Shown: positions 33,100 to 45,699 of the stretch, piece by piece
Layout of the letters: each line of letters starts with the position of its first letter
How positions within the stretch are numbered: position 1 is the stretch's first letter
Source of the DNA: Aselliscus stoliczkanus
Lineage: Eukaryota > Chordata > Mammalia > Chiroptera > Hipposideridae
Length of the DNA stretch: 64,000 bases
Assembly: GCA_033961575.1 (NCBI GenBank)
Contig: CM066740.1
Location: 61,821,213-61,885,212 of the forward strand
Direction of reading: 5' to 3'
The notes under the pieces: model-generated
What the model was told of the DNA's origin: nothing
What the model saw: the letters and a program-made list of their open reading frames with translations, nothing else
Database searches by the model: none
Program-made: the position numbers and the translations under genes

Positions 33100-35160
33100 T
33101 TAGTCTGATGTGACCGTCTTTATACATATTTGTTCTAGATTACTATTACTTAATTTATAAACCAAAAAAAAAGTTTCAAATCCAAGGATGTGAATGAATA
33201 GGCAGCTATATTTCATCATGAAATATAACTCTAAAGAACATAAGGACTTCCCTTTTTTTGCTATTTTTAATTTTTATTATGATTTATTATTATTTTTTTT
33301 TTCGTGAGACTATAAGTAATGCTTGACAAAGCTATTCAGTGCTGGTACCTAAGACGGCACCAGAGACTCACCTCTGGTTCCCTCTGGTGCCCAACCCTCC
33401 CCGGTGCCCAGGCCTGGCCTTGCTCTCATCACTGCTCCTCACATCCTGCTCTGTCCCTCTGCTTCAGGAGAGGACAGCATGATCTGGGCTATGACACAGC
33501 TGCCTCAGCCTTTTGACAACTGTTTTGATGTTAAAATGCTTTGTAAAGTCAAAATGGAAGGGTTTCATGATGTTTTTCTGTAGCATTTTCACCACAAAGT
33601 GAAAAAAAGGATGATAATGGGACTGTCTGTGTGAGCTTTTGCCTGAGAAAGGAAGGGTCTAATACATGCAGATTTCTTTTATTTACTTAGTTATTTTGCA
33701 ATTTCCAGCCCTTCTAGTGGTATATTGGTAAGAACTTTGTAACATTTGCTTATTTATCCACAGAAATCCTGCTGCAAACCCTCACTCTCATCATCATTTG
33801 TAAGTCATCTCAAATAGAATGAGCTCTTTCCCAGCTGAGGGGAGTATCTTAGATTCAAGGTCAGCATATTCTCATAAATAGGAGCTTGTTTAAACTCATT
33901 ATTCTTATTCCTCGTAACATGGTAGAAAATATACTTAATTCTTGATTTACAGTTTACATGCTGAAGTTCAAAGAATTTCAGTGCCATATGTAGATTTTTA
34001 GTTCAAAAGTAATTTAATCCGAGGGTCAAGTTTCTGAGGTTAAAACTATTTAAAAGGGGAGAAAACCAGTTTAGCAAAAACATTAACATCATTTGAGTTG
34101 TCATTTATGAAAGCAGCTTTGCTGGAGAGCTGTCTGCTGTGGGTAGAAGCTGGACCTATAAACCTGTGTCTGGAAGTTTCTATGGATGACCCACATGAAT
34201 CAGACAGGGATCACAGTAGGGATGCCAGTCTGGAAAAGGGGATGAGCACCCTCAGGATGGACTGGGCTTTGAGAGTGAACCTGAGTCCAGGTTGGGCTCA
34301 TGAAGCAGTCAGAAGGTGATTTGAGGAGCAAGCATGCCTCGGTTATTTGGACATGCAGCGTCTCCTCAAACTGAAAGGACCAGGTCTGAAGCATCCACTG
34401 GTGTTTCCAAAAGCATAGCTGCAACCTCGACTTCAGACCCTCTGCCCCACTGGGGCCTGGGGGCTTCCAGGAGCAATGGCGCATTGTCCCTACCTGGAGT
34501 TCCACCACCCGTAAGATCTGGGTATAAGTACAGAACTCTAGTTCAGGCAGAAAGCAGACTGTGAGTAATAGCCTGATGTCAGGGAACACCTGGGGCCCTG
34601 GAGATGGCTGGAATGTTGGGTACGGGGGACATGCTGCAAAAGCCTAGAAAGGAAGACAGGGGTCTAGCTCCTTAGGGAGGGTTGACAGACACCCAGTTAA
34701 ATTTGATTTTTGGAGAAACAGTGAATAATTTAAGTATAATTATATCCCAAATATTGGACACAACATATTTCTATTTTTAGAAAGCCCATTCCTTAAAATT
34801 CAAATTTAACTAGGAGTCCTGGATTTTTATTTGCTAAATCTAGCATATGCAATGCTAGGGGAATAGACCAATTCTTCAGGCAGTGGACAAGCATTGGTGG
34901 ATGTTAAACATGGGGCTATCATAATCAAATCTGTGTCACAAAGATAATTCTCTGTCCCCAGGGTGGAAGTGGAACAAAGGAGTATGAAACCGGTATTAAT
35001 GTGGAGGGTCTTAGGGTATGGAGAAAGGGAGGGAAAGACTTTGTCACAAAGACATAAAACAAAAAATAGGTCATTTTGGATAGACCAGTTATCTGTTCAG
35101 TCCAATACTCTCTCTACCAGGAGCAAGGACCAAGCAATGCTTTGTAAAAAAGAATGACAC
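33100..35160. other. Unique or unrecognised sequence
   Basis: Includes a GC-moderate patch at 33350-33480 and another at 34100-34620, where a 129-codon minus frame (34200-34589) overlaps plus-strand frames. No domain is recognised and no repeat named. Confidence 0.4.
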
Positions 35161-35164
35161 AGTA

Positions 35165-35280
35165 AGGAAAACACTGGTCTCAAGTCTGGAAACCTAGCTT
35201 TCAGCTTTTATGGGAGCCATCTGAACTTTACAAATCACTTAACCTCCAAGCATCTAAGTAGCCTCAGTATCCACAGCCTG
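35165..35280 (+). repeat. MIR fragment
   Basis: GTCTGGAAACCTAGCTTTCA, GAACTTTACAAATCACTTAA, CCTCCAAGCATCTAAGTAGC in MIR plus order. Confidence 0.55.
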
Positions 35281-35489
35281 TTCATACAAGTTTCTAGCCT
35301 ACCCTCAGATGTTAGGGGCATTTCCCCTAAGCCCCTCACACAGGAAGGTTTCCTGGTCTAGATGCACAATTAGGCCAGAAAAAAGTTGTTCTTCTTCACA
35401 CTCAGAATCCTCTTTTCTTCCAAAGCAAACCTCTCCTTGCCTTTGTTCAGGTCTCTGCACAGGTGTCTCTTTCTCCCCGTCTTCCCCTT

Positions 35490-35960
35490 CCACTTCAGAA
35501 TTTATTCTCTTCTCATTGCTTCTGCCTAGGAAGTCCCTTTGCCCTCTCCTTCCTGGAACTTGAAGACTCTGTGTATGTCTTTCCCTGCGTGGACATGCCA
35601 TTCCCCTCTTCCTCTTCACTAAAGCTACTTGGTCCGTTTCTTCCGCTTAAACCTAATTTTTCTTGCATGAAATGTTTCTTAACCATTCTTACCAAGTCGT
35701 AATATTGATGTGTTCACAGACTCATCTCTGAATGCAATGTCGTCACACGGAATTTAAGTGTTAGTCTCTCTATGTGACTGCATTTTCTTCTATAGTTATT
35801 ACTCATGTCTTTCTTAAGCTTTGTCCCTTGAGCGCCAAATGGTCCTCCCCTCCCCAGCCACCAGAGAGGGACTGTTTGTGCTCCTTCATGCTTATCTTCC
35901 CCTAACAGGTATGTACGATGGAGCTGTAGCCTGTAGACACCAAATACTATTGAGCTCTTA
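35490..35960 (+). repeat. L2 fragment, probable
   Basis: TTCTGCCTAGGAAGTCCCTT, TCTTCCTGGAACTTGAAGA-like wording and a long CT-rich body are typical of LINE-2 in plus orientation. The edges are vague. Confidence 0.45.
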
Positions 35961-36275
35961 AGAGCAATGGCTCACTTATTGAATCAAAAGTATGCCTTGG
36001 CTTGAATGATGTAAACATCTGTGGCTGACTTAGGAAAAGAGGACATACTGGCAAATGAGAAAGGAAAGCTTGGGCCAAACCTGAGATGGCCATGGGTAAA
36101 AGCATGACAATAAGTTGAAACATTGGGAAAATGCAACATCAACTTTTGAACCTCCTAAAGAGTAATGAAAAGGCTGGTAAAAAATTTCCATGCGGTGGGC
36201 ATAGTGTAGAGAGACGGCAGTATCAGAAACATTACGCTATAGATAAAAATACGGAAATGTTTTGAGGTGATTTTA

Positions 36276-36739
36276 TTTATTTATTTATTTTTTTTTTTAA
36301 AGATTTTTTAAATTGGGGAATTGGGGGAGGGGAACAGTGTTGGGAAACTGGGGAAGAGGAACAGACAAGTTGCTGTCCTTTTGTTCTTCAGTCTAGTTGT
36401 GGAGGACGTTGCTTCACTGGCCCATGTTGGTATCATCATTGCACTCTTCTCGGGTGAGGCAGATCTGTTGCCAGCCTCTGGACGGCAGCTCACTGTAGCT
36501 CTTGGCAGTTCACACCAGCTACCAGCTACCAGCCACTCCCGCTGGCTGCTGGCCACTCACTGTGGCCTATGGCAGCCCACTGCAGCAGGGGCTACAGCTA
36601 GGCCGTCCCAGGGACTCACAGCAGCCCAGCTCCAGCTGTTGTGTAAAGGGCAGTGTCACTGGCCCTCACATGAGGGATCTGAACTGGGGCCACTGGCGTC
36701 CCAAGCCAGCTCTTAATCAAAGTGCCACTCGGCCAGCCC
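36276..36739 (-). mobile_element. Long SINE (copy L2), about 464 bp
   Basis: Same family as 30730-31203. The tail on the plus strand is ATTTATTTATTTATTT plus T-run, then AAAGATTTTTTAAATTGGGG. The AATAAA of the tail is mutated here. The internal region repeats GCTGCTGGCC and AGCTCAC units, and the 5' end is at 36739. The target duplication GAGGTGATTTTA is perfect (36264-36275 and 36740-36751). The 131-codon plus frame inside is incidental. Confidence 0.9.
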
Positions 36740-36754
36740 GAGGTGATTTTAATT

Positions 36755-39054
36755 TCAAATTCAAGAGATTAAACAAATGAGTCATGTTGGTATATATTTT
36801 TTAAATAGTATACTCAGATTTTTTCTCTGTCCATAAAAAATGTATCTGTAAGAAACAGAAAGGGTCATTGCATGATTTGGATTTTCTGAATATCCAGGAT
36901 GTGTCTGTGGTGATCAACCAGGAAGACAGAAACTGCTTTGAACATTTAGAATAGATGAAATTTAATACAGGGACTTGGTTACACAGGGGATAAGACCAAA
37001 AGAGATCAGTGAGGGTTAACGACCTCTCTCTCCTTTAGGCTGAAGAGAAGCTGGAAGCCCCAGTGTTAGCAGAGCCCAGGGCTGTGGCCATCAGAGGATG
37101 CTGGGACCATGGGGGCCCATCAGTGGAAATGGGACCATGACATTAAAGTGGAGTCTCTCCAGCCTGTACTCAGAGCAGAGTGGGGAGGGCAGAGAGATAC
37201 TCTGGTTTCTTCCCTTCTCGTGCCCTCCAGCTGCCTGCTGATGCCTCCCATTGCCAAACCCACCCGTAAACCAGCAGGCCCAGGAGCCTTGCTAAGGGCT
37301 CATGTCTGTGACACAGAGCTGAGCAGGAAACAGTGAGGCACTGATCTGAGTGCAGGCCTCGAATTGACATACAGGGCATCTCATGTAGCGAATTTCTCTA
37401 AATTCATAATTCTTATTTGATTATTTATTAATTTATTTGCTTTCTTATTTCTCAGATGATTAGAGGCAGAATCACCAACTAATATGTTTCCCTTAGTTTC
37501 ATATGGTATCGCAAAGACACCCCTTAAAATGATAAGGGGAAAAAACAAACAGAAATGAAGTCATTCGTAGGTGAAGCACAGAAAGTAGTGCTTCTTTGCA
37601 TAAAGGAAGCTTTTGTATGTGTTAGGTTTCATATATACAGTTACCTCCTTTTTAAAATATATCTTTTGATCTTTTATCTTCTGGCCATTTCTATACAGAA
37701 TGTTTAGAATGTATAAAATTTCTATACAAAATGTTTCTCTGAATTTGTGTGTGTCCATATGTGTCAGGAGAAGGGCATTGGGGATAGTGCTAATGCAACA
37801 GACTTTCAAAAGCAAGAGAAAGAGGACTAGGGAGAGATGAGCAGTTTGATAGAAGTATGCCTTTATTGATGATAAGGCTATTTTTTGTTCCATTTTCATT
37901 AAGCATCAATAATACATGCAGTCCTGGAAAGAAAACCTTCTGGCTAAGTACGTTTACATTTTACACTGGAGAGAAACAAGCCTTATATATGTGAGACTTG
38001 AGACTTCACCTAAGACGGCCGCCTCTCCAATGCTGGCATACACTGATCCATTCACACCTTTAACTGCTCTGCACAGATTATCAGAAAAAGTCACATTTCC
38101 AAATGAGGATGTGAGGGTGAGCAGCAAAGCCTCCCTAAGTGCCACAGAGGTTGATTCCCAGTATGCAAAGTAAGTTGTATACAGCTGGGAGAAAGAAGAA
38201 CATAGCAGAGACTAAAGCCACATTTTAATGGCTTATTGAACCCATTTCCATGAGGAATTCCACATTAATAATATTCATTTATGCCTAAGATAGTGAAAGT
38301 TGACACTACTGGGAAAAAATATTCTGCAAATATTCATTAAACTAGGACATTCAAACAGCACTAAATAGCTACTCAATAAATGGTGGCAATTAATATTGCA
38401 GAGGGAGATCCAGAATAATGAGAATTGATAATATACCACCACCAAACATATTGATTAGAACAACCAAACACTTCAGCAGTGTGGGTAGGGAAGAGGACTA
38501 GGCCACAATCTAAGATGGAAATGAGGAAATTGATGGTAAGAAATGATAGGCAGCAACTGCAGGCCATTTGTTCTGAATGTTGATTAGGATAAGGAAGGAG
38601 AAAACAGAACAGTCATCAAGTGCTAGCAGCAGAATCAAGAGACACTTTTATTTTCTCTCAAGCCTAGGAAACCAGTGCATATTTGGACCAGTGCGGAGTC
38701 CAAAGATCTAATGAAATAAAAGAGAATGAATAATTGAGAGATCAGAACCCTGAGTAAACTAAACGAGAAGATTAAAAGCTCAGGTTTCAAGGATTCTAAG
38801 AGCTGACCATGGAAAGATGTGAAACCACTTTTTCCTCTGATCCATGATGAGAAGGAAAAAAAGCTTATAGCGTACAAGGCTTCAGAACAGAGCTGTGACT
38901 TTGGTGAGACTTGGCCTTATCAAGAGATTGGGATTGGACATAATGATCAGGGTATGGCAGAGCTGTGGGTCAGAACCAGGTATAGGTAGAGACAGGCAAT
39001 CTTCACAGAACACAAGAACAAGGCCCCTAACATGGTGAGGAGGAAAAGGCGGTG
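36755..39054. other. Unique or unrecognised sequence
   Basis: The stretch 36915-37330 (AAATTTAATACAGGGACTTGG onward) resembles a dispersed mammalian repeat I cannot name. 37340-38340 is AT-rich with no feature. AATAGCTACTCAATAAATGG near 38365 looks like a MIR 3' tip. No gene. Confidence 0.4.
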
Positions 39055-39060
39055 GTCCAG
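39055..39060 (+). other. Target-site duplication of ERV LTR (left)
   Basis: GTCCAG, repeated exactly at 39990-39995 on the other side of the LTR. A 6-bp duplication is the signature of class II (betaretrovirus-like) integrases. Confidence 0.9.
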
Positions 39061-39989
39061 TGCTGGGAGCCGTCAGCACCCCAATATATGACAAGGTTTC
39101 ATGGTCAATATAGTCTTCATGCCTGTGAGCCCATGTGCCTTTTCTCTATATCAGATCCTATAGGAGACAGTACTTTCACTGTATTTATGTCAAGCTCTTG
39201 TGGTACCCCAATGAGATAACTACACAGCCAACGACAGGTAAGATCTCCTAGAAAAGAGGGGAGACAACCTAAGCCAGGCGGTAGTTCCGTGGGGATCCCA
39301 GGACTAAGAAATAGGGGACTCAAGCCCCTTGGAAACAGGCCCAGACCCCTGGCCACATAAGCCAAAAAGCCTGGCTGTGAGTAACTGATAATAACATAAT
39401 CCGTTTAGCTCACTTGCCTAAGATAATCACAGTGAAGTCTCCTTGGGGACTAAACGTCTCCAGGCCATGAGAGTTCCAATAAGAGACTTGCTGACCATGA
39501 GCTATGTTAATCTATAGCCTTAATTGGATTCTTTGCCTTGTATATTGTTGTAGCAACAGACACTGAAGCTTTAGCTCAAATATATGTCCTGTGAGTCTTA
39601 CTGTGGAATCCGGGACTAGATAGTCAATGTAATCATAGTAACCATTCTTCAGGTGATATGTAGGAACTGAGTCTGGGTCATAAAGAGATTATCATAGATG
39701 AGATTATCTTTAACCATTGAAAAGGTCACAGTGTGCCCTGGGGAGAACAATTATAAGGACTAAAAGCCTTAAGAGAAAAATACATCAAGACTATGTGGAA
39801 CTTAAACTTGTGATTGGATAATGGTCAAAAGTCCCTATAAAAAGGACATGTTATTGCAATAAAGTGTAACACTTTTTTCCTTTTCTCTTTAACTCCCCTG
39901 GTGTCTCCACTGTCTCCCTTATTTTCCTCCCCCGCTGACGCCGTCTCCACCTGAGGGAAACCCTGGTCAGCGGAGGCTGGTCCCCCGCA
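39061..39989 (+). mobile_element. Solo LTR of a class II endogenous retrovirus
   Basis: A 929-bp LTR bounded by TGCTGGGAGCCG and CCCCCGCA (TG...CA). It has a TATA box (CCTATAAAAAGG, about 39832-39844) and AATAAA at 39858-39863. The U5-like end contains CTGACGCCGTCTCC and GGTCAGCGGAGGCTGG. It lies in plus orientation with no internal gag-pro-pol-env sequence on either side, so it formed by recombination between two LTRs. The perfect 6-bp GTCCAG duplication and clear end structure imply a comparatively recent insertion. No protein is encoded. Confidence 0.9.
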
Positions 39990-39995
39990 GTCCAG

Positions 39996-41145
39996 CACAT
40001 GGCCACTATTGGGGAGAGAAAATGGAGTTCAGATATAAAGACACTAGTAGAGAGTCTGGGGCAGGTGCTAAATGGAAACGTACTTGCCAGGATTGGGGCA
40101 TCTGGAAGCAAATTACAGGGTTTCAACAATGGGATGATCATTTAGACAGAACTTAGTAACTGAGGTTAGTGGGGAGGAGAAGTGATTACTGAGTAAGACA
40201 ATGTCCACCATGGATCAAAAGAACAAAGCGGAAGTTCAATTGGCAAAGCAGCTGTAAAGTTCGAGTGGGATCAGCAGCACGTTTGCCTTGGTGTACTGTT
40301 GCTTGAGCTACAGAACCCTCAGGTAGGGCTGAGCTAGGATCACGTGACCTTTGAGGAACATAGAGGGAAAGACAGATGAGGTCAGAAGAAGCAGAAGTAC
40401 AAATGTTCAGAGCTGATCGTTTTCATCTGGTGGGAGAAGCAAGAGGAGAGGCTAGGTGCCAAAACCTAAAGAAGTAAGTGAGATTCAGGTTTGAGACCAG
40501 AGGAGATTCGGAATAGGTCTTAATAGTTGAGAGCGCAGTGATCTCTGAGAGAGTCCTGGAAGGACTGGCAAACAGTAGAGAGAGCCCAGTTTAAAAGACA
40601 CATGTATCTGTAGTGGGTCAAATTCACCATCCTTCCACAGAATAAAATAAATGATTTTATCTTATAAAGCCTCTGCTCATATCTTTTAAATGAATTTATC
40701 AACTTCAGTTTAAATCTGTCACTTGGCGTTGCATCTACTTTGATTCAAAATTTTCAACTATTTCAATCCTTTAACGGTTCTTCTAATATTCTTGGTGCAA
40801 TGCTTCATATCGCTGAACTACAAAAACCCAAACTGTTTAGAGTTTCATTTTGTAAACAAGTAAAATGTATCTTTATCTTATTTCCTAATATACAGATACT
40901 CACCTAAATTATATTTTCTTTTTCTTTCAAAAACTAAATTTTATTTCAATAGCATGAGGCCTGAAAACAAAGGAAAAAGAATAATGTGTTAACATGGAAC
41001 TAGAAACTAGAATGGAAACAAATCAGTGAAAAAGAAATCAGATGTTAAACAAGAGACAAATGCTGAGCATTCACAGCATCACAGTTTGAGAAACACTTGG
41101 CTAGATCATGTGTTCTCTAACTGATTGATTTGAATGTTGCAAGAA
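39996..41145. other. Unique or unrecognised sequence
   Basis: No gene. CATCACAGTTTGAGAAACAC near 41079 resembles the end of a MER5-class element. Otherwise nothing is recognised. Confidence 0.4.
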
Positions 41146-41149
41146 TGAA

Positions 41150-41420
41150 ATTAAATTATTTGCAGGCTCAATAGCTCATCACTCAGTTGTAGCAAAAAAT
41201 AAAATTGGTTGGGTATGAATTCTTCACAAAGTTGTGCCAATTATTACAGCAAATGACGGAATTGTGCCCAGCCAGCTTAGTCTTCATGGAAATAAAGCAA
41301 TGTAATTTGATCTTACTATTTTAGCTAATTGATGAGAAAGACTGGTGACTGCCATGTCACTAATTGGCTAATATTGATTAAAAATAAAACTGAAGCAGAC
41401 AAGAAGATAGCTAACTCAGT
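41150..41420. promoter_or_regulatory. Candidate conserved non-coding element
   Basis: Repeat-free AT-rich DNA with closely spaced homeodomain-type cores: CCAATTATTA, GCTAATTGATGAG, CACTAATTGGCTAAT and ATTGATTAAAAAT. This style is typical of developmental enhancers in gene deserts. No comparative data were available, so the call rests on motif clustering and absence of repeats alone. Confidence 0.25.
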
Positions 41421-42150
41421 CTATAGTATATACATTCAACCTACATCTTAATTTCATTGTCATTAAAGAAGTGAACTGATGCTTTGTCAAAACATCAGGA
41501 AAGTGCTTTAAAATCTATTTGTAGAAATCCCATGTAAAAATAACAAAAATTGGTGTTAGGAGAAACTCACAATGTTGACTCTTTTTCAAAATTTTCAATA
41601 ACAACACTTTGTACTTAAGTCAAAACTTTCTTTTAGGGAATTGAGGAGCTAACAACAATTTGCCCATTTCATAAAAAAGATTATACATATAAAATGACTT
41701 CTAATTTTTTATGTCAACCCAATGAACTGAATCTATTGTTTGAGAAATAACCCAAGGGAATGTTAAGGATAAAGATGAGTATTAAATTGAGTTTAAACTA
41801 TCATTTTGTGGTAAATGTCAAGTATTCCCTCTTAAGGGACATCAAAAGACATAATGAATGCCAGTATGTCACCACAGGCCTTTTTGCTCACTCCCTAAAT
41901 GCTTTAAAAAATATATATTCCAGACTGAAAGTTTTAGTGATTAATGTGTTTACATTAACACAGGCCTATTTTTATGCAGAAATGGATATGCATCATATGA
42001 AGCCTGTGAATCTTTATATGTGAATATGAAACTGACTTGAATATAATTCTAACAATTTCAAATGGTTTTGTATATTGTTCCTATGTCTGGCTTCTTTGAA
42101 AAATGTGGTTGTGCATGACTTTTTTCATATGAAATAAACATTCTTTTTCA
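41421..42150. other. Unique or unrecognised sequence
   Basis: AT-rich. An 87-codon plus frame at 41760-42023 has no recognisable domain. No repeat named. Confidence 0.4.
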
Positions 42151-42154
42151 TTGC

Positions 42155-42400
42155 TTAAACACCCCAATGGCTTCCTCTTACCTATCAGACAGAGAATAAA
42201 ACATTTAACTTGAGTTTCTTCATAGTCTGTCTTAACTTGCATATCTAGCATGGACTCATGCCATTACCCTCCACAGAGCTGTTAGTTGCTCTCAATATTC
42301 ATTCTCCTTTACCCCATTAGCCATAGAGCCTCGAGTTCTAGCTAGCACATGGTTCTAGCTGGCACCTTCCAGCAGCATTTCCAATCCCAGCAATTAAACC
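42155..42400 (+). repeat. L2 fragment
   Basis: AACACCCCAATGGCTTCCTC, ATCAGACAGAGAATAAAACA, CATGCCATTACCCTCCACAG and CATAGAGCCTCGAGTTCTAG follow LINE-2 order in plus orientation (the CCAATGGCTTCC block is distinctive). Confidence 0.65.
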
Positions 42401-43840
42401 TGTATCTTCACGAGTACCGATGTCACATTTTGAAGACAGAGAAAGAAGATAGAGAAAAAAGCCCTAGGCTTTTAACTCAAAACTTACCTACATCATCTTT
42501 ATTGCATTCCCTCAGGAACAGATCATGGCCTTGTTTCTTTCCCACCAAAATGCAAGAAGCCATTAGAATTCTTCGCACTATACATGCAAACAATACATGG
42601 AAAGTATTTTAAATCAAGTGATAATAAAATGATTCATGAATGTGAGGCAGATGCAAGTGAACATACCTCCAGCCCATGCAGAATATGTGAAGAAACAAAA
42701 CAAAAGAGTAGCTAGAGGTTTGACCTAGAGTCAGTGGAGATGAAAATCAGATCCATTACAGGTATAAAGACTACAAGTCCTCAGCAACTAAAATATCCAC
42801 TCATGTAGACCAGCATTATTAAAAGGGAAAAATCAATGGACACTATAGACACAACATGACAACTAGAGAATTTGTCAGCCATTCCCGGGTCAGAGTTCAA
42901 CTATGCCATCACATTGTGGGATTACACTTCAGCTCTATCTGTATTTTTAACTTGTTGTAAATTTGTTTATATTTAAAGTAAACATTTAGAAAATTCTTTA
43001 TCGTTCTTAATCAATCTTTCATATTTATGAAGTCCTGAGTTGAAAGACAACCCACTCCACCCTCAATTAAGTACCATTAAGAAATAGTACCTGATCTTCT
43101 ATTTTCAATTTTCGGATGAACTAGAGATCTTGAAAACCTGATAAGCACTGATAGGCTGTCTAAAATATTTTGTAAATATCCTTTAAAAGTCATAGATGAA
43201 TTTGCAAGCAAGTAAGAAAAGTCCTCTGAGGCAGGAATGTGAAGCAGAAGCATAAGACAAAAGAGGTAAGAAAGCCTTGAGAACAGGGAGCCCTGAGGAG
43301 CAGCGGGGTGGCTGTATCCCCAGGTTAATGGTCATGCATGGGACCAGAGTCCAGGCCTTGAATGCACACATGCTGGAGGGTATATTGTTGTAGGCCTGTG
43401 ACATAGAGCAGACACCCAAGAAAGACCATATTCTCCAGAAGAGTGAGGCAGAAATGAAAAAACACAAACAAAACTTGCCCATGGGGACTTGTCAAGCTTG
43501 GCCTTGGAGAAAGGGAAAATATATCTCCCTTGAGAATTCATAGCCAAGGACCAGCATTTATGGGGTTTAGAGCCTGATATTAGACTATTTGTCTGTCGTC
43601 TGCAATTTGAATTCTATAATTATCACAAATTGTACCAGAGTTTGTAGCACTTCCATATGCCTGGTAGAAGCAAAGGCAATCCTTTTGGGAAGAATGCCTC
43701 CTCGATCCAGACTTCCAAGCATTCCCATGTATAATGTGCCAGTGAATACAACTCTCCAGTAAAAAACAAAATTCCAAAACATGCCAGGTAATAGCACCAT
43801 GACTAAGAATCAGCAAAGAAAGAACATTTGAACTAGACAT
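42401..43840. other. Unique or unrecognised sequence
   Basis: Frames at 43183-43840 on the minus strand (up to 99 codons) have no recognisable domain. The part after about 43600 may belong to the 5' part of the LINE that follows. Confidence 0.35.
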
Positions 43841-43844
43841 TGTT

Positions 43845-45640
43845 AGGCTTTAGATATTGAAAACTATTGGACAAAATGCATAAAATAAATATCTTGAGTA
43901 TACTTAAGATATCTAATAGAGAATTGAAAACATGAGTATGGAGCAAGAGATAACTTTTTTTTTTAAACAGTCATATTTTAAAAAATCAAATAGAACTTTT
44001 CAAGGTGAAATATAAAGTCATTGAAATTGTAAAACTTAATAAATGATTGCAGCAAGTTAGACAGCAAAAAAAGAAAATCACAAACTAGACAATAGATTTA
44101 AAATATTTTTCCAGAATGCAGCACAGAGAAAAAGAGGTAGAAACTATGGAGGAGAAATTGAAACATGAGCGATCAATGCCTAAAATATAACTCATTGGAG
44201 CTCTGAAAAGACAGAATAAAAAAGGAGGAGGAAGAGAATATGTTTTTTAAAAATATGGTTGAGGGCCGACCGAGTGGCGCGGTGGTTAAGCGCTGGCTTG
44301 GGAAGCCAGCAGCCCCGGTTCGGGTCCCACATATGAGGGCCAGTGACACTGTCCTCAACAACAAAAATAAAAAATAAAAATAATAAAAGTATGGTTGAGC
44401 ACTTTCCAGAATTGAAAATGCATCTGTCTTCAGGTTGAATAAACCAGTTGAATTCAAAGCAGGTCAAATAAAAAGAAATCCCAGATCAAAACACATTACA
44501 GTGAAATCCAAAAAAAGAATAAAAGATCTTAAAAGCAAGGCTAGCTGAAAAAAAGACATAGTTAATCTAATGGCTTGCCTTCTCAGTAGCAAAAATGGAA
44601 GCAAAAGACAAGGGAATCAGTGGCACCAATCTGCTGATAAAATAACTCAGTTTAGGGTTGTATACTCAAAACAGACACCCAAAAAGGAGAGTAAAAGACA
44701 TTTTAGGAAAACAAAACCTAGAGTTTCCTACCAATAAATTCTCAGTAAAGAAAAATGGAAAGGGTAGATTTTAGAAAGATGAAAAGTTTTCTTGGAAGGA
44801 ACATCTCAGATGCAAGAACTGGTGAATCAAGAAAACGGTAAAGATGAAAAGAATCTAAGCAAATATTGAACAATGCCATAACAACTATATTCAATTTGGA
44901 GAATAAAAATTATTGAAAGTTGCAAAAAACTATAAAGTAATCAACAAAATAGCATGAAGCCTAAAAGATAGTGTATGTGGTGGGTGTTACTGACTATTCA
45001 TAGATCCTGGAGGTATTTGGGAGGAGGGTAAACACATGTATTAACTTAGGTATTGTTATGAAAGCATGGTAAAATTTTAAGGGTTTTGACTAAGAATAAA
45101 AACAGAGTCAAAAACATCCAATTCAATAGAGGGGCAAAAAACTGAATCATAGTAAGTCTATCCACTTCAAAGAAGACAATGAAGGAGAATCAAAAAAGAA
45201 AAAGATAAAGATAAAGCAAGACAGAAAGCCCAAACTGTTGATACAAATTAACCAAATTACATGCAAATAGACTAACTCCTCTCCTGTTAAAATACATAGA
45301 TTGTCAGACTGGATTCAGAGAAACAACAATCCAACCAAATGCTGTGTAGAAGAGCCATACCTAAAACATAAAGGCACAGAATAATTGGAAAAGATGGAAA
45401 AAAGTTATAACTGAAAAGTGCTAACTAAAAGACAGCTGATGAAGTGAATTTAGAATACATGAATATAAATTAAGTCAAAAAGTATTACTAGAGATAAAGA
45501 AGTTCACTTCATTTTGATCAAACTTTCAACTCATCAGAAAGATATAACAATGCAAAGCTTTTAGGCACTAATAATATAATTTGATTTATATATGCTACTA
45601 ATAAAGTAATTATATCACTAATAAAATACAATTGTAAAAC
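43845..45640 (+). mobile_element. Old L1/HAL1-class LINE fragment
   Basis: A-rich plus-strand sequence following the L1 ORF1 to early ORF2 order: GTTGAGCACTTTCCAGAATT, AATAAAAAGAAATCCCAGAT, CATTACAGTGAAATCC, AAAAGATCTTAAAAGCAAGG, AAATGGAAGCAAAAGACAAG, ACATTTTAGGAAAACAAAAC, then AGATTGTCAGACTGGATTCA and ATGCTGTGTAGAAGAGCC. All reading frames are broken. A short SINE is inserted at 44264-44389. Whether it is a true L1 or the ORF1-only HAL1 type cannot be settled by eye. Confidence 0.7.
44264..44389 (+). mobile_element. Short tRNA-derived SINE (copy 3)
   Basis: The best plus-strand copy. The 5' end GGCCGACCGAGTGGCGCGG contains the A-box TGGCGCGGTGG (44275-44285). The B-box GGTTCGGGTCC lies at 44317-44327, followed by the core GGGCCAGTGACACTGTCCTC and an A-rich tail with AAAATAAA units. 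The target duplication TATGGTTGAG is perfect (44254-44263 and 44390-44399). It sits inside an old LINE. Confidence 0.95.
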
Positions 45641-45699
45641 AACTTTTTATTCAAACAAATCAGTGGATCAATATTCATAACAAAGACTGGCACCTAAGT

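Noticed and set aside
39061..39989. Part of a complete provirus
   Set aside because: Flanking DNA on both sides has no gag, pol or env similarity, and the target duplication sits right at the LTR ends. It is a solo LTR.
44264..44340. Functional tRNA gene
   Set aside because: The head is tRNA-like with A and B boxes, but no intact cloverleaf is evident. It is followed by SINE core and A tail and flanked by a target duplication.
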